Shown here in pieces: positions 15,191 to 23,760 of a stretch of DNA of 64,000 nt (position 1 is the stretch's first letter; every line of letters starts with the position of its first letter). Under the pieces are notes generated by a model that had not been told where the DNA came from, made no database searches, and was given only the letters and a program-made list of their open reading frames with translations. Origin of the DNA: RPQJ01 sp963698735 (lineage in GTDB: Bacteria; Pseudomonadota; Gammaproteobacteria; Steroidobacterales; Steroidobacteraceae); NCBI GenBank assembly GCA_963698735.1, contig CAVOSA010000007.1, positions 183,533 to 247,532 on the forward strand, given 5' to 3'. Made by a program: the position numbers and the translations under genes.

Positions 15191-17780
15191 ATGACCAGCC
15201 ATACCGAATCGAACTGGGTCGTCCTCAAGTTTGGCGGCACCAGCGTTTCGAGCGTCAGCAACTGGAAGAACGTCGCCGGCGTGGTCAAGGCGCGGCTCAA
15301 CGAAGGCCTGCACCCCCTCGTCGTTCACTCGGCATTGTCCGGCATCACCGACCGCCTCGAGCAACTGCTCGCGAAAGCGCTGACCGGCGAGTGGGAACCG
15401 GTCATGGACCAGATCGAGCGCCGTCACCTCGACCTCGCGCGCGACCTGGGAATCCACATCGAGGCCGAACTCGACCGGCATTTCACTGACCTGCGGCGCA
15501 GCGCCGAAGGCATCCACCTGATCGGCGAAGTAAGCGACCGGCTGCGCGCACGCGTGATGGCGAACGGCGAACTCATGGCGACGCGCATCGGCGCCGCGTT
15601 CCTGCAGGCCGAAGGCATCGACGTGCAGTGGCTCGACGCCCGCACCGTGCTGCACGCCGAGGAGCGCCCGGGCGCCACGGAGAGGGCGGGCTATCTCTCG
15701 GCCACCTGCAACTTCGAACCCGACACCGCGTTGCAGCAGCGGCTCGCCTCTGGCGGCAACGTGCTGATCACCCAGGGCTTCATCGCGAGCGACGCACACG
15801 GCGACACCGTGTTGCTCGGCCGCGGCGGTTCGGACACGTCCGGCAGTTATTTCGCGGCCAAGCTTGGCGCGCGCCGGCTCGAGATCTGGACCGACGTGCC
15901 CGGCATGTTCACGTCGAACCCGAAGTCGGTGTCGAACGCGCGGCTGCTGAAGTCGCTCGATTACGACGAAGCGCAGGAAATCGCGAGCAGCGGCGCCAAG
16001 GTGCTGCACCCGCGCTGCATCCTGCCGGTGAAGCAGTACGCGATCCCGCTGACGGTGCACGCCACGCAGCGCCCCGAACTCGAAGGCACGGTCGTCACCG
16101 CCACGGGCGGCGACGGCGGCGCGCGCGTGAAGGCCGTCTGCATCAAGAAGGGCATCACGCTGCTCTCGCTCGAGACGCTCGGCATGTGGCACCAGGTGGG
16201 CTTCCTCGCCGATGCGTTTGCCGTCTTCAAGGAACACGGGCTGTCGGTCGACCTCGTCTCGACGTCGGAGACCAGCGTCACCGTGTCGCTCGACCCGGCG
16301 GCGAACTCGCTCGACAGCCGCGCACTCGAGACGCTGGTGACCGCGCTGTCGAAGCTGTGCCGGGTCGAAGTGATCGGTCCGTGCGCGGCGGTGAGCCTGG
16401 TTGGCCGCAGCATCCGGTCCACGCTGCATCGGCTCGGCGACGCGCTCGAGCTGTTCGAGGAACAGCGCATCTACCTCGTCACGCAGGCGGCGAACGACCT
16501 CAACATCACGTTCGTGGTCGACGAAGAGCAGGGTGATCGCCTGGTGCGGCGCCTGCACGACGTCATCGTCTGGAACGCGCCGTCCGACCACGTGCTGGGC
16601 CCGACCTGGGAGCAGATCCACGGCCTCGGCCCGGTGATTCCGGCGGGGGGGCCGCCCTGGTGGCAGGGCCGTCGCGATGAACTGCAGCGCATCGCGCACG
16701 AACACGGCAGCGCGTATGTCTACGACCGCGCGTCGGCTGAAATCGCCGCGACAGCAGTTGCTGGGCATTCGCGGCGTCGACCGCATTTTCTATGCGATCA
16801 AGGCCAACCCGCATCCCGAGCTGTTGCGCACCTTCGCCGCGCTCGGGCTTTCGTTCGAATGCGTCTCGCAGGGCGAGTGCGAGCACGTGATGAAAGTCGT
16901 TCCCGGCATCGATGCCGGGAAGATCCTGTTCACGCCCAATTTCGCGCCACGTTCGGAATACGTGTGGGCGCTCGAGCACGGCGTGAACCTGACCATCGAC
17001 AATCTTTACGCGTTGCGCGAATGGGGCGACCTGTTCCGCAACCGCGACCTGCTGATCCGCATCGACACCGGTTTCGGGCGCGGCCACCACGACCACGTGC
17101 GCACCGCGGGCGTGCATTCCAAGTTCGGCGTGCCGCTGTTCGAACTCGACGAAGCCGAGCGGCTGGTGAAGAAGGTCGGGGCGCGCGTCGTGGCGCTGCA
17201 TGCGCACACCGGCAGCGGCGTCTTCGACGTGCGCAACTGGAAGGAAGTCGGCCACGTGCTGGGCGACCTCGTGCAGCGCTTCCCGGAGGCACGGGCCATC
17301 GACCTCGGCGGCGGGCTCGGCGTCCCGGAAAAGCCGGGGCAGGTGCCGGTGGACCTCGCCGCGTTGCAGGGCGTCATCGACGAGATCCGCGCGAAGTTTC
17401 CCAAGCTCAGTCTCTGGATCGAACCGGGACGGTTCCTGGTGGCACAAGGCGGCGTGCTGGTCGTCGAAGTGACCCAGCTCAAGGGCAAGGGCGCGGTGCA
17501 GTACGTCGGCGTCGCGACTGGCATGAACTCGCTGATCCGGCCGGCGCTGTACGGCGCGCACCACGACATCGTGAACCTGACGCGTCTTGGCGAAACGGGC
17601 ACCGAGATTTACAACATCGTCGGCCCGATCTGCGAATCGGCGGACTACCTCGGGCACGAGCGACTGCTGCCGCCTACGAAGGAGGGCGACGTGCTGCTGA
17701 TCGCGAACGCCGGGGCCTATGGGCACGCGATGAGTTCCAACTACAACCTGCGTGAACCGGCGTGCGAAGTGATCGTCTGA
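15191..17780 (+). CDS. lysAC: Fused aspartokinase / diaminopimelate decarboxylase, one frame break
   Basis: The N-terminal half (residues 1-490) is aspartokinase: VVLKFGGTSVSSVSNW, LGRGGSDTSGSYFAAKLGA, DVPGMFTSNPK, then ACT domains. It phosphorylates aspartate at the head of the Lys/Thr/Met pathway. The C-terminal half is PLP-dependent DAP decarboxylase: the Lys of FYAIKANPHPELLR, HTGSGVFD, DLGGGLGVPE, EPGRFLVA and the C-terminal AYGHAMSSNYNLRE, making lysine from meso-DAP. The two halves are in different frames; +1 nt near 16750 (GCGACAGCAG) separates AEIAA from QQLLGIRG. Total 2590 nt would encode about 862 residues, matching the Xanthomonas-type fusion. Since the gene is needed for lysine and peptidoglycan, the break is probably an assembly error. 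ATG 15191; asd follows. Confidence 0.9.
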
Positions 17781-17808
17781 GCGGGCCGCAAACGGCCGGA
17801 GTGACTGC

Positions 17809-18933
17809 GTGAAGACTGCAATCGTTGGCTGGCGCGGCATGGTGGGATCGGTGCTCATGCAGCGCATGGCGGCCGAGCGTGACCTCGACCACGTCGATCC
17901 CGTGTTTTTCAGCACCTCGCAGGCCGGGGGCGCCGCGCCGGTCATCGGCGGCCGCAAGGCCGGGCCGCTGCAGGATGCAAGCGACGTCGACGCGCTCGCG
18001 AAGTGCGACGCCGTCGTGACCTGCCAGGGCGGCGACTACACCAACGACATCCACCCGCGGCTGCGCGCCGCGGGCTGGAAGGGCTACTGGATCGACGCGG
18101 CGTCGGCGCTGCGCATGAAGGACGACGCCGTCATCATCCTCGACCCGGTGAATCGCGGCGTGATCGATGCGGCGCTCAAGGCGGGTGTGCGCGACTACGT
18201 CGGCGGCAACTGCACCGTGTCGCTGATGATGATGGCGCTGGGTGGCCTGTTCCGCGCCGACCTCATCGAGTGGATCACGTCGATGACGTACCAGGCCGCC
18301 TCGGGCGCGGGTGCGCAGAACATGCGCGAACTCGTGGAGCAGATGGGCAGCGTGCACTCGGCGGCGTCGTCGCTGCTGGCGGATCCCGCGAGCGCCATCC
18401 TGGACATCGATCGCGTCGTGTCGGAGCGCTTGCGTTCGGCTGAGTTGCCGCAGGCCAGTTTCGGCACGGCGCTCGCCGGCAGCCTGATCCCGTGGATCGA
18501 CAAGGACATGGGCAACGGCGTGAGCCGCGAGGAATGGAAGGGCGGCGCGGAGACCAACAAGATCCTCGGCCGTGCGGCGTCGAACGCCATCCCGGTGGAA
18601 GGCATCTGCGTGCGCGTGAGCGCGATGCGTTGCCACAGCCAGGCCATGACCATCAAGCTGAAGCGCGACCTGCCGCTGGCCGAGATCGAGCGCCTGATCG
18701 CGGGCGGCAACGACTGGGTCAGGCTGGTCCCGAACACCAGGGAGGCGTCGATCGCCGGGTTGTCGCCGGCAAGAGTCAGCGGCACGCTCGACATTCCCAT
18801 CGGTCGCGTGCGCAAGCTCGCGATGGGCGGCGAGTACATCGCCGCGTTCACGGTGGGCGACCAGTTGCTGTGGGGGGCTGCCGAGCCGATCCGCCGCATG
18901 CTGCGAATCCTCGTCGAACAGCAGCGAGGCTGA
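17809..18933 (+). CDS. asd: Aspartate-semialdehyde dehydrogenase
   Basis: 374 residues with a GTG start. NADP-binding IVGWRGMVGSVLM, catalytic Cys135 in GGNCTVSLMM (the same number as in the E. coli enzyme) and the His of VSAMRCHSQAMTIKL mark the Gram-negative Asd type. It reduces aspartyl phosphate to the semialdehyde, the next step after aspartokinase, and lies 28 nt after the lysC-lysA fusion, so they form one pathway operon. Intact frame. Confidence 0.95.
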   Translation: MKTAIVGWRGMVGSVLMQRMAAERDLDHVDPVFFSTSQAGGAAPVIGGRKAGPLQDASDVDALAKCDAVVTCQGGDYTNDIHPRLRAAGWKGYWIDAASALRMKDDAVIILDPVNRGVIDAALKAGVRDYVGGNCTVSLMMMALGGLFRADLIEWITSMTYQAASGAGAQNMRELVEQMGSVHSAASSLLADPASAILDIDRVVSERLRSAELPQASFGTALAGSLIPWIDKDMGNGVSREEWKGGAETNKILGRAASNAIPVEGICVRVSAMRCHSQAMTIKLKRDLPLAEIERLIAGGNDWVRLVPNTREASIAGLSPARVSGTLDIPIGRVRKLAMGGEYIAAFTVGDQLLWGAAEPIRRMLRILVEQQRG

Positions 18934-18944
18934 GTTCTAAGCGC

Positions 18945-19313
18945 ATGACCGGACAGCGTGTCCAGCCTTCGCTCGAGGAACTGGCCGCGCGGCTGGCGGA
19001 GTTTGCCCGTGAGCGCGACTGGGACCAGTTCCACGCGCCGAAGAACCTGGCGATGGCGCTGGCGGGCGAGGTCGGTGAATTGCTCGAACATTTCCAGTGG
19101 CTCACCGAGCAGCAGAGCGCGGACCTCCCGCCCGACGTCAAGGATGCGGTCGCGCTCGAGATGGCCGACGTGCTGCTGTACCTGGTGCGGCTTGCGGACA
19201 AGCTCGGGATCGATCTCGGGGACGCGGCGGTGCGCAAGATCGCGCTGAACGCGGCGAAGTATCCGGCTGGGGAGTTTCGCGGCAGTTCGCGCAAGTACGA
19301 CGATCCCGCCTGA
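18945..19313 (+). CDS. MazG-like nucleotide pyrophosphohydrolase
   Basis: 122 residues. NLAMALAGEVGELLEHFQWL and LEMADVLLYLVRLADKLGIDL give the EExxE/ExxD metal-binding motifs of the all-alpha NTP pyrophosphatase (MazG/dCTPase-like) fold. It probably clears non-canonical or excess dNTPs in the cytoplasm. It starts 12 nt after the asd stop and ends 14 nt before the SDR gene, so it is likely co-transcribed with both. Confidence 0.85.
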   Translation: MTGQRVQPSLEELAARLAEFARERDWDQFHAPKNLAMALAGEVGELLEHFQWLTEQQSADLPPDVKDAVALEMADVLLYLVRLADKLGIDLGDAAVRKIALNAAKYPAGEFRGSSRKYDDPA

Positions 19314-19327
19314 GCGGCGGAGGTGCC

Positions 19328-20032
19328 ATGGGCAGCATTGGAGCAACGAATGGAATCGTGAACCTGCGGGGCCTGCGCGTGCTGGTCACCCAGTCGCGCG
19401 ATTTCATGGGCCCGGTGCTGTGCGAGGTCCTGGCCGAGGCCGGTGCCGAGGTGATCGCGGACGAGTCGTCGCTCGTCGATCCGCAGGCGCCGGCAGCGCT
19501 GCTGGCCCGCGCCGGGCGGGTCGACGTGCTGGTCGCAAATCTCGCGCTGGCCGCTCCGTCCACTCCGGCCACTGACGTTGGCGACGACGAATGGCGGCTC
19601 GTCTTCTCGCATCTCGTCGATCCATTGCCGCGCCTGGTGCGCGCGGCCCTGCCGCAGATGATCGAGCGGCGCTCCGGGAAGATCCTGGTGCTGGGAAGCG
19701 CCTCCGCGTTGCGCGGAATGAAGCGTGCGTCGACGTACAGCGCGGCCCGTGGCGCGCAGCTTGCCTACGTGCAGGCGGTGGGCGTCGAAGTGGCGCCGCA
19801 CAACGTGCAGGTCAACGCGATTGCGCAGAATTTCGTCGACAACCCGACGTATTTTCCGCCGGAAGTGCAGGCCTTGCCGAAGTTCCAGGAACGACTCAAG
19901 CGCGAGGTGCCGCTGGGCAGGCTGGTCGGCGCGCGCGAGGACGCGATGTTTGCTGCGTATCTCTGCAGCAATGCTGCCGACTGTTTCGTCGGGCAGGTGT
20001 TCCCGGTGTGTGGTGGGTGGGTCGCTCGCTAA
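19328..20032 (+). CDS. Halohydrin dehalogenase-like SDR protein
   Basis: 234 residues of the short-chain dehydrogenase fold. Instead of the NAD-binding TGxxxGxG, the first loop reads T21-QSRD-F26-M-G28, the T-x4-[FY]-x-G motif of halohydrin dehalogenases. The catalytic set is S124-x12-Y137-x3-R141 (SASALRGMKRASTYSAAR), with Arg where normal SDRs have Lys. The C-terminal half (NFVDNPTYFPPE, then EVPLGRL, VGQVFPVCGGW) resembles HheA/HheC sequences from memory. Such enzymes convert vicinal haloalcohols to epoxides without a cofactor and run the reverse with anions such as cyanide or azide. It lies at the end of the asd transcription unit, with no haloalkane genes nearby, so the natural substrate is unclear. 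Intact frame. Confidence 0.82.
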   Translation: MGSIGATNGIVNLRGLRVLVTQSRDFMGPVLCEVLAEAGAEVIADESSLVDPQAPAALLARAGRVDVLVANLALAAPSTPATDVGDDEWRLVFSHLVDPLPRLVRAALPQMIERRSGKILVLGSASALRGMKRASTYSAARGAQLAYVQAVGVEVAPHNVQVNAIAQNFVDNPTYFPPEVQALPKFQERLKREVPLGRLVGAREDAMFAAYLCSNAADCFVGQVFPVCGGWVAR

Positions 20033-20033
20033 G

Positions 20034-20120
20034 AGCCCTCACCCCAACCCTCTCCCACGCAACGTGGGAGAGGGGATAAGAAGCCCTCACCCCAACCCGT
20101 CCTGGCGGGGAGAAATTCCC
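20034..20120. repeat. Palindromic dispersed repeat (CCCTCACCCCAACCCTCTCCC type), with partial second unit
   Basis: 20034-20075 carries CCCTCTCCCACG and CGTGGGAGAGGG as a perfect hairpin behind AGCCCTCACCCCAA. A diverged second unit with the same leader (AGCCCTCACCCCAACCC) follows at 20081-20120. The same element recurs at 20940-21001, so copies bracket the Phd/VapC module. This repeat type is common in many proteobacterial genomes. Confidence 0.8.
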
Positions 20121-20137
20121 GTGCTGTGACAGGCATC

Positions 20138-20184
20138 TTGCCGCCACCGCCGAGCCACGTATAATGACCATAAATAGTGGTCAT
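20138..20184 (+). promoter_or_regulatory. Promoter and operator of the Phd/VapC module
   Basis: TTGCCG (20138-20143), 16 nt, perfect TATAAT (20160-20165). ATGACCA (20164-20170) and TGGTCAT (20178-20184) form a perfect 7-bp inverted repeat with 7-nt spacer overlapping the -10 and start site, as expected for antitoxin autorepression. Confidence 0.75.
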
Positions 20185-20198
20185 AATTGAGAATCGAC

Positions 20199-20492
20199 AT
20201 GAGCATCCCTGCGGCGGTCTTCAAGGCGGAATGCCTGAAATTGATGGATGAGGTCGCCCGGACCGGTCAACCGGTCGTGATCACGAAGCACGGCAAGCCG
20301 GTGGCGCAGCTGGTGCCGGTGGCGGCCGAGCCGAAGTCGCTGTTCGGCTACATGAAGAACACCGTGACGATCAAAGGCGACATTGTCGCGCCGACCGATG
20401 ATTCCTGGAGCGCAGTGTCGGGCGAGGAGGATCGTCTCTTCGCCGGGGCGGGGAAGAAGCCACGCACACGCCGCGTTGGCTCGAAGAAATGA
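20199..20492 (+). CDS. Phd/YefM-family antitoxin
   Basis: 97 residues. SIPAAVFKAECLKLMDEVARTGQPVVITKHGKPVAQLVPV is the Phd/YefM DNA-binding fold; the C-terminal 50 residues, ending in a basic tail (KKPRTRRVGSKK), would wrap the toxin. ATG 20199 is preferred over an in-frame TTG at 20187. Its stop overlaps the toxin start (ATGA), so the pair is coupled. It likely binds the palindrome at 20164-20184. Confidence 0.9.
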   Translation: MSIPAAVFKAECLKLMDEVARTGQPVVITKHGKPVAQLVPVAAEPKSLFGYMKNTVTIKGDIVAPTDDSWSAVSGEEDRLFAGAGKKPRTRRVGSKK

Positions 20493-20905
20493 GTGCGCTG
20501 TTGCTCGATACGCACGTCTGGCTGTGGTACGCGGAGGGCGTGTCCGAGCGGTTGCGCCCGGCGAGCATCAAGAAGCTCGATGAAGCCCGTAAGGGCGACG
20601 GACTGATCGTATCTGCGATATCCGTGTGGGAGATCGGCATGCACGCGGCACGCGGGCGGATTCAGCTCGCGGTACCGTTGCGGGACTGGGTCGAGCGAGC
20701 CCTCGGGGTGCCGGGTATTCGTCTTGCGCCGCTGGATGCGGCGGTGGCTGCCGAAAGCACGCTGCTGCCGGGTCAACCGCAAGGGGATCCGGCCGACCGT
20801 TTCCTGATCGCAACCGCGCGCACCCACGGTGTGGTGCTTGCGACACGTGACGAGCGGATCCTCGATTACGCGAAGTCGGGGTTCCTGCGCGTCGTGAGGA
20901 TTTAG
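20489..20905 (+). CDS. VapC-type PIN-domain toxin
   Basis: 138 residues. LLLDTHVWLWYAEG has the first catalytic Asp, SAISVWEIGMHAARGRI the Glu, GDPADRFLIATA and TRDERILDY the remaining acidic residues of a PIN RNase, which probably cleaves tRNA or rRNA. It overlaps the antitoxin gene by 4 nt. Frame intact and all acidic positions present, so the module looks functional. Confidence 0.9.
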   Translation: MSALLLDTHVWLWYAEGVSERLRPASIKKLDEARKGDGLIVSAISVWEIGMHAARGRIQLAVPLRDWVERALGVPGIRLAPLDAAVAAESTLLPGQPQGDPADRFLIATARTHGVVLATRDERILDYAKSGFLRVVRI

Positions 20906-20939
20906 AGCCGTCCTGCGGCGGTTCAGCCCACGATCAGGC

Positions 20940-21001
20940 GTCGTGGGAGAGGGGGTAAGAAGCCCTCACCCCAACCCTCTCCCACGCGACGTGGGAGAGG
21001 G
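20940..21001. repeat. Palindromic dispersed repeat, copies 2 (right half plus full unit)
   Basis: CGTGGGAGAGGGGG (20942-20955) is the right arm of a truncated unit; AGCCCTCACCCCAA and the CCCTCTCCCACG/CGTGGGAGAGGG hairpin (20961-21001) form a complete unit. The intact unit matches 20034-20075 with one difference in the loop. Confidence 0.8.
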
Positions 21002-21014
21002 AGGGATATACAAA

Positions 21015-21426
21015 TCAGTCGTACAGTTCCGCCGGCACGTTGCCGCCGTTCTGGGCGATCTGGCGCAGGACTTCCTTGTGCAGCCAGACGTTCATCTTGG
21101 CCGAGTCGTGCATGTACTCGGCCGGGCAGCCGAGTTCCGTCGCGAGTTCCTTGCGCTCCGAGAGGCTGCTTTCCATGCCGAGCAGCTTCATGAGGTCGAC
21201 GATCGACGTGCGCCAGTTGAGCTTCTGCGGGGTCTGTGCGGCCCAGCCCTCGAGCATCGAGATGACGTCCACTTCCGCCATGGGCACGGGCGGCGGCGGG
21301 GGCGGCGGCGGCACGTAGGTCGCTGCGGGCGCAGGCGCCGGTGCAGGCGCGAGTCTGGGTCACCATCGGCGGGGGTGCCTTCTTCTTGAGGCCGAGTTTT
21401 TCGAGAATCGATCCAAACAGGCTCAT
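21015..21426 (-). CDS. DUF3597 domain protein, one frame break
   Basis: The N-terminus (MSLFGSILEKLGLKKKAPPPMVTQ) is in one frame; +1 nt near 21358 shifts to a Pro/Ala-rich linker (LAPAPAPAPAATYVPPPPP) and the DUF3597 domain (VDVISMLEGWAAQTPQKLNWRTSIVDLMKLLGME, then MHDSAKMNVWLHKEVLRQIAQNGGNVP). The length of 412 nt confirms the odd base. Intact product would be about 136 residues. Function unknown; related proteins have a LysM or short linker before the same domain. A GC-rich stretch without features (21427-21622) separates it from hisIE. Confidence 0.8.
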
Positions 21427-21622
21427 GACAGTTCCTTTCGGGTCATCGTGAAAAAAGGGCGGCGCCGAGCGTCCACCCAGCTCTGCACCAGCCGCCAGTT
21501 TAGCCGTGTCCGGGCGTTAAGTTCAGTGCGGAATGTAGGGGAGCAAGCCACGGCGGCCGGACCCGGTCGGCCCGTACCGGTCGGGGCGCTTCCTGCGCCG
21601 GTTTTACCCCGCACCTGGGGGG

Positions 21623-22270
21623 CTAGGTCACCGCGGCCGCGGCTTCGCGCGCGCCGTGACGGGAGGCGAGTTCCTGCACGACGTGTTCGAGGCTCAGGTT
21701 GCGTGCCTTGAGCAGCACCAGCAGGTGGTAGAGCAGGTCGGCGCATTCACCGACGAGTTCGGCATCGTCCCTCACGACGGCGGCGAGCGCCGTCTCGACG
21801 CCTTCTTCACCCACCTTCTGCGCGATGCGGCCCACGCCGCTCGAGTACAGGCGCGCGGTGTAGCTGCCTTCCGGGTTCTCGGCGATACGGTGCGCTATCG
21901 TCGACTGCAGCGTGGCCAGGAACGCGATGCTCGCTGCATCGGGATCGCGGGCCTCCGCAAAGCACGTGGGCGTGCCTTTGTGGCAGGTGGGGCCGACGGG
22001 ATTCGCGAGCACCAGGATCGTGTCCTTGTCGCAGTCCGCGCTCACCTGCACGACGTTGAGGAAATGCCCTGACGTTTCGCCCTTGGTCCAGAGCTCGTTG
22101 CGCGTGCGGCTGAAAAACGTCACGCGTCCGTCGGCAAGCGTGCGCCGCAGCGACTCCTCGTTCATGTAGCCGAGCATCAGTACCCGGCCGTCACGGGCGT
22201 CCTGCACGATGGCGGGCAGCAGGCCGCCGCCCTTGTCCCAGTCGAGCCGGCCCAGGGTCGTGTCGTTCAT
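21623..22270 (-). CDS. hisIE: Bifunctional phosphoribosyl-AMP cyclohydrolase / phosphoribosyl-ATP pyrophosphatase
   Basis: 215 residues. The HisI half (1-115) has the Zn/Mg motifs around VSADCDKDTILVLANPVGPTCHKGTPTC; the HisE half (about 120-205) has KVGEEGVETALAAV and ADLLYHLLVLL. It catalyses steps 2 and 3 of histidine synthesis. Last gene of the leftward his operon; start overlaps the hisF stop by 4 nt (ATGA). No clear terminator with a T-run was found downstream. Confidence 0.95.
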   Translation of the reverse strand: MNDTTLGRLDWDKGGGLLPAIVQDARDGRVLMLGYMNEESLRRTLADGRVTFFSRTRNELWTKGETSGHFLNVVQVSADCDKDTILVLANPVGPTCHKGTPTCFAEARDPDAASIAFLATLQSTIAHRIAENPEGSYTARLYSSGVGRIAQKVGEEGVETALAAVVRDDAELVGECADLLYHLLVLLKARNLSLEHVVQELASRHGAREAAAAVT

Positions 22271-23034
22271 GGACGGATCTCCACGTGCTGCTGGCGCAGG
22301 TAAGCCTTCAAGTCGCCGATGGCGATCGCGCCGCTGTGGAACACGCTGGCTGCGAGTGCCCCGTCGACGCGTGCTGAGGCGAAGACGGCCGCGAAATGCT
22401 CCATGGTCCCGGCGCCGCCGGACGCGATCAGGGGCACGTGGCAGATACTGCGCACCGCCTGCAGCTGGCGCAAGTCATAGCCTTGCCGCACGCCATCGCT
22501 CGCCATGCAGTTGAGCACGATTTCGCCCGCACCGCGCTGCTGGACCTCGCGCACCCAGTCGAGCGTGCGGCGGCGCGTGCCGCGGGACCGGTCCGGATCG
22601 CCCGTGAACTGGTACACCTCGAAGTCGTCGTCCACGGTCTGGCTGTCGATGCCCACGACCACGCACTGGGAGCCGAAGCGCCGCGCGAGTGCGTCGATCA
22701 GCGCGGGATCGGTCAGGGCAGGGGAGTTGACCGACACTTTCTCGGCGCCGGAATTCAGCACGTCCTCGGCTTCTGCGACCGTACGAATGCCGCCCGCCAC
22801 GCAGAAAGGGATGTCGAGCACGCTCGCGACGCGCGAAATCCAGCTGCGGTCCACCGACCGGTTCTCGGGGCTTGCGGTGATGTCGTAGAACACGAGCTCG
22901 TCCGCGCCTTCGGCGCAGTACCGGCCGGCCAGCTCGAGGATGTCGCCCACGACCTTGTGATCGCGGAAACGCACGCCCTTGACCACCTGGCCGTCGCGAA
23001 CGTCGAGGCAGGGAATTATGCGCTTGGCAAGAAT
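22267..23034 (-). CDS. hisF: Imidazole glycerol phosphate synthase cyclase subunit, apparent ATT start
   Basis: 255 residues, TIM barrel. The sequence LAKRIIPCLDVRDGQVVKGVRF begins right after ATT 23034-23032; counting ATT as residue 1 puts the catalytic Asp at position 11, exactly as in known HisF. Other motifs include GGIRTVAEAEDVLNSGAEKVSVNS and ASGGAGTMEHF. No ATG, GTG or TTG lies in frame near this point, and the reading overlaps the hisA 3' end by 19 nt, so either a rare ATT start with translational coupling or a single-base error is implied. With HisH it forms IGP and AICAR. Confidence 0.92.
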   Translation of the reverse strand: MLAKRIIPCLDVRDGQVVKGVRFRDHKVVGDILELAGRYCAEGADELVFYDITASPENRSVDRSWISRVASVLDIPFCVAGGIRTVAEAEDVLNSGAEKVSVNSPALTDPALIDALARRFGSQCVVVGIDSQTVDDDFEVYQFTGDPDRSRGTRRRTLDWVREVQQRGAGEIVLNCMASDGVRQGYDLRQLQAVRSICHVPLIASGGAGTMEHFAAVFASARVDGALAASVFHSGAIAIGDLKAYLRQQHVEIRP

Positions 23035-23759
23035 GGGGCGAGCTCCTGTGCCGGTATGCGGTCCTCGAGCAGGGCGCGGCCGCTGATCACGGCGGCGGCA
23101 CCCGTCCTCTGCAGTGCGCGCAGGTCGGCGCCATTGCTGACGCCGCCCGACGCCTGCCACTGGATCGTCGGAAAACGTCGCGCGGCCTCGGCATAGAGCG
23201 CGAGGTTGGGGCCGGACAGCGCACCGTCCCGGGCGACGTCCGTGCACAGCACGTGCAACGCGCCGTGCGGGAGATAAGCGGCGACGGCATCCCAGAGGCT
23301 CGCGTCCGTTTGCGCTTCCCAGCCGTGCGTGGTCAGTCGCGGCGTGCCGCCCGGGTCGAGGCGCACGTCGAAGGCGAGCACGATGCGATCCGGACCGAAT
23401 TCGCGCATCCAGTCCTGCACTTCATCCGGCTTGGTGACGGCGACGCTGCCGACGACCACCCGTTGCACGCCGAGCGCGAGCAGGCCCGCCGCGACTTCGC
23501 GCGTGCGGACTCCGCCGCCGACCTGGATCGCCACATCCGGGAACGCATCGGCCAGCTGCGCGATGGCTGCGTGGTTGCCCTGCGAACCGTCACGCGCCCC
23601 ATCGAGGTCGACGACGTGCACGTAGCGCGCGCCAAAGTCGCGATAGCGCGCAAGGATGACGCGCGGATCGTTGCCGTAGACGGTTTCGGCATCGAAGCGG
23701 CCCTGCAACAGTCGCACGCACTGTCCGCCGCGCAGGTCGATAGCGGGAATCAGTCGCAT
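23016..23759 (-). CDS. hisA: ProFAR isomerase
   Basis: 247 residues, TIM barrel. MRLIPAIDLRGGQCVRLLQG places catalytic Asp8 as usual; VDLDGARDG, VGGGVRTREVAAGLLALGV and QASGGVSNGADLRAL follow. It isomerises ProFAR to PRFAR, the substrate of HisHF. ATG 23759 is 1 nt after the hisH stop. Frame intact. Confidence 0.95.
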   Translation of the reverse strand: MRLIPAIDLRGGQCVRLLQGRFDAETVYGNDPRVILARYRDFGARYVHVVDLDGARDGSQGNHAAIAQLADAFPDVAIQVGGGVRTREVAAGLLALGVQRVVVGSVAVTKPDEVQDWMREFGPDRIVLAFDVRLDPGGTPRLTTHGWEAQTDASLWDAVAAYLPHGALHVLCTDVARDGALSGPNLALYAEAARRFPTIQWQASGGVSNGADLRALQRTGAAAVISGRALLEDRIPAQELAPFLPSA

Positions 23760-23760
23760 G

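Noticed and set aside
14822..16786. Long minus-strand open frame opposite the aspartokinase
   Set aside because: Antisense shadow typical of G+C-rich genes; the plus strand has clear aspartokinase motifs.
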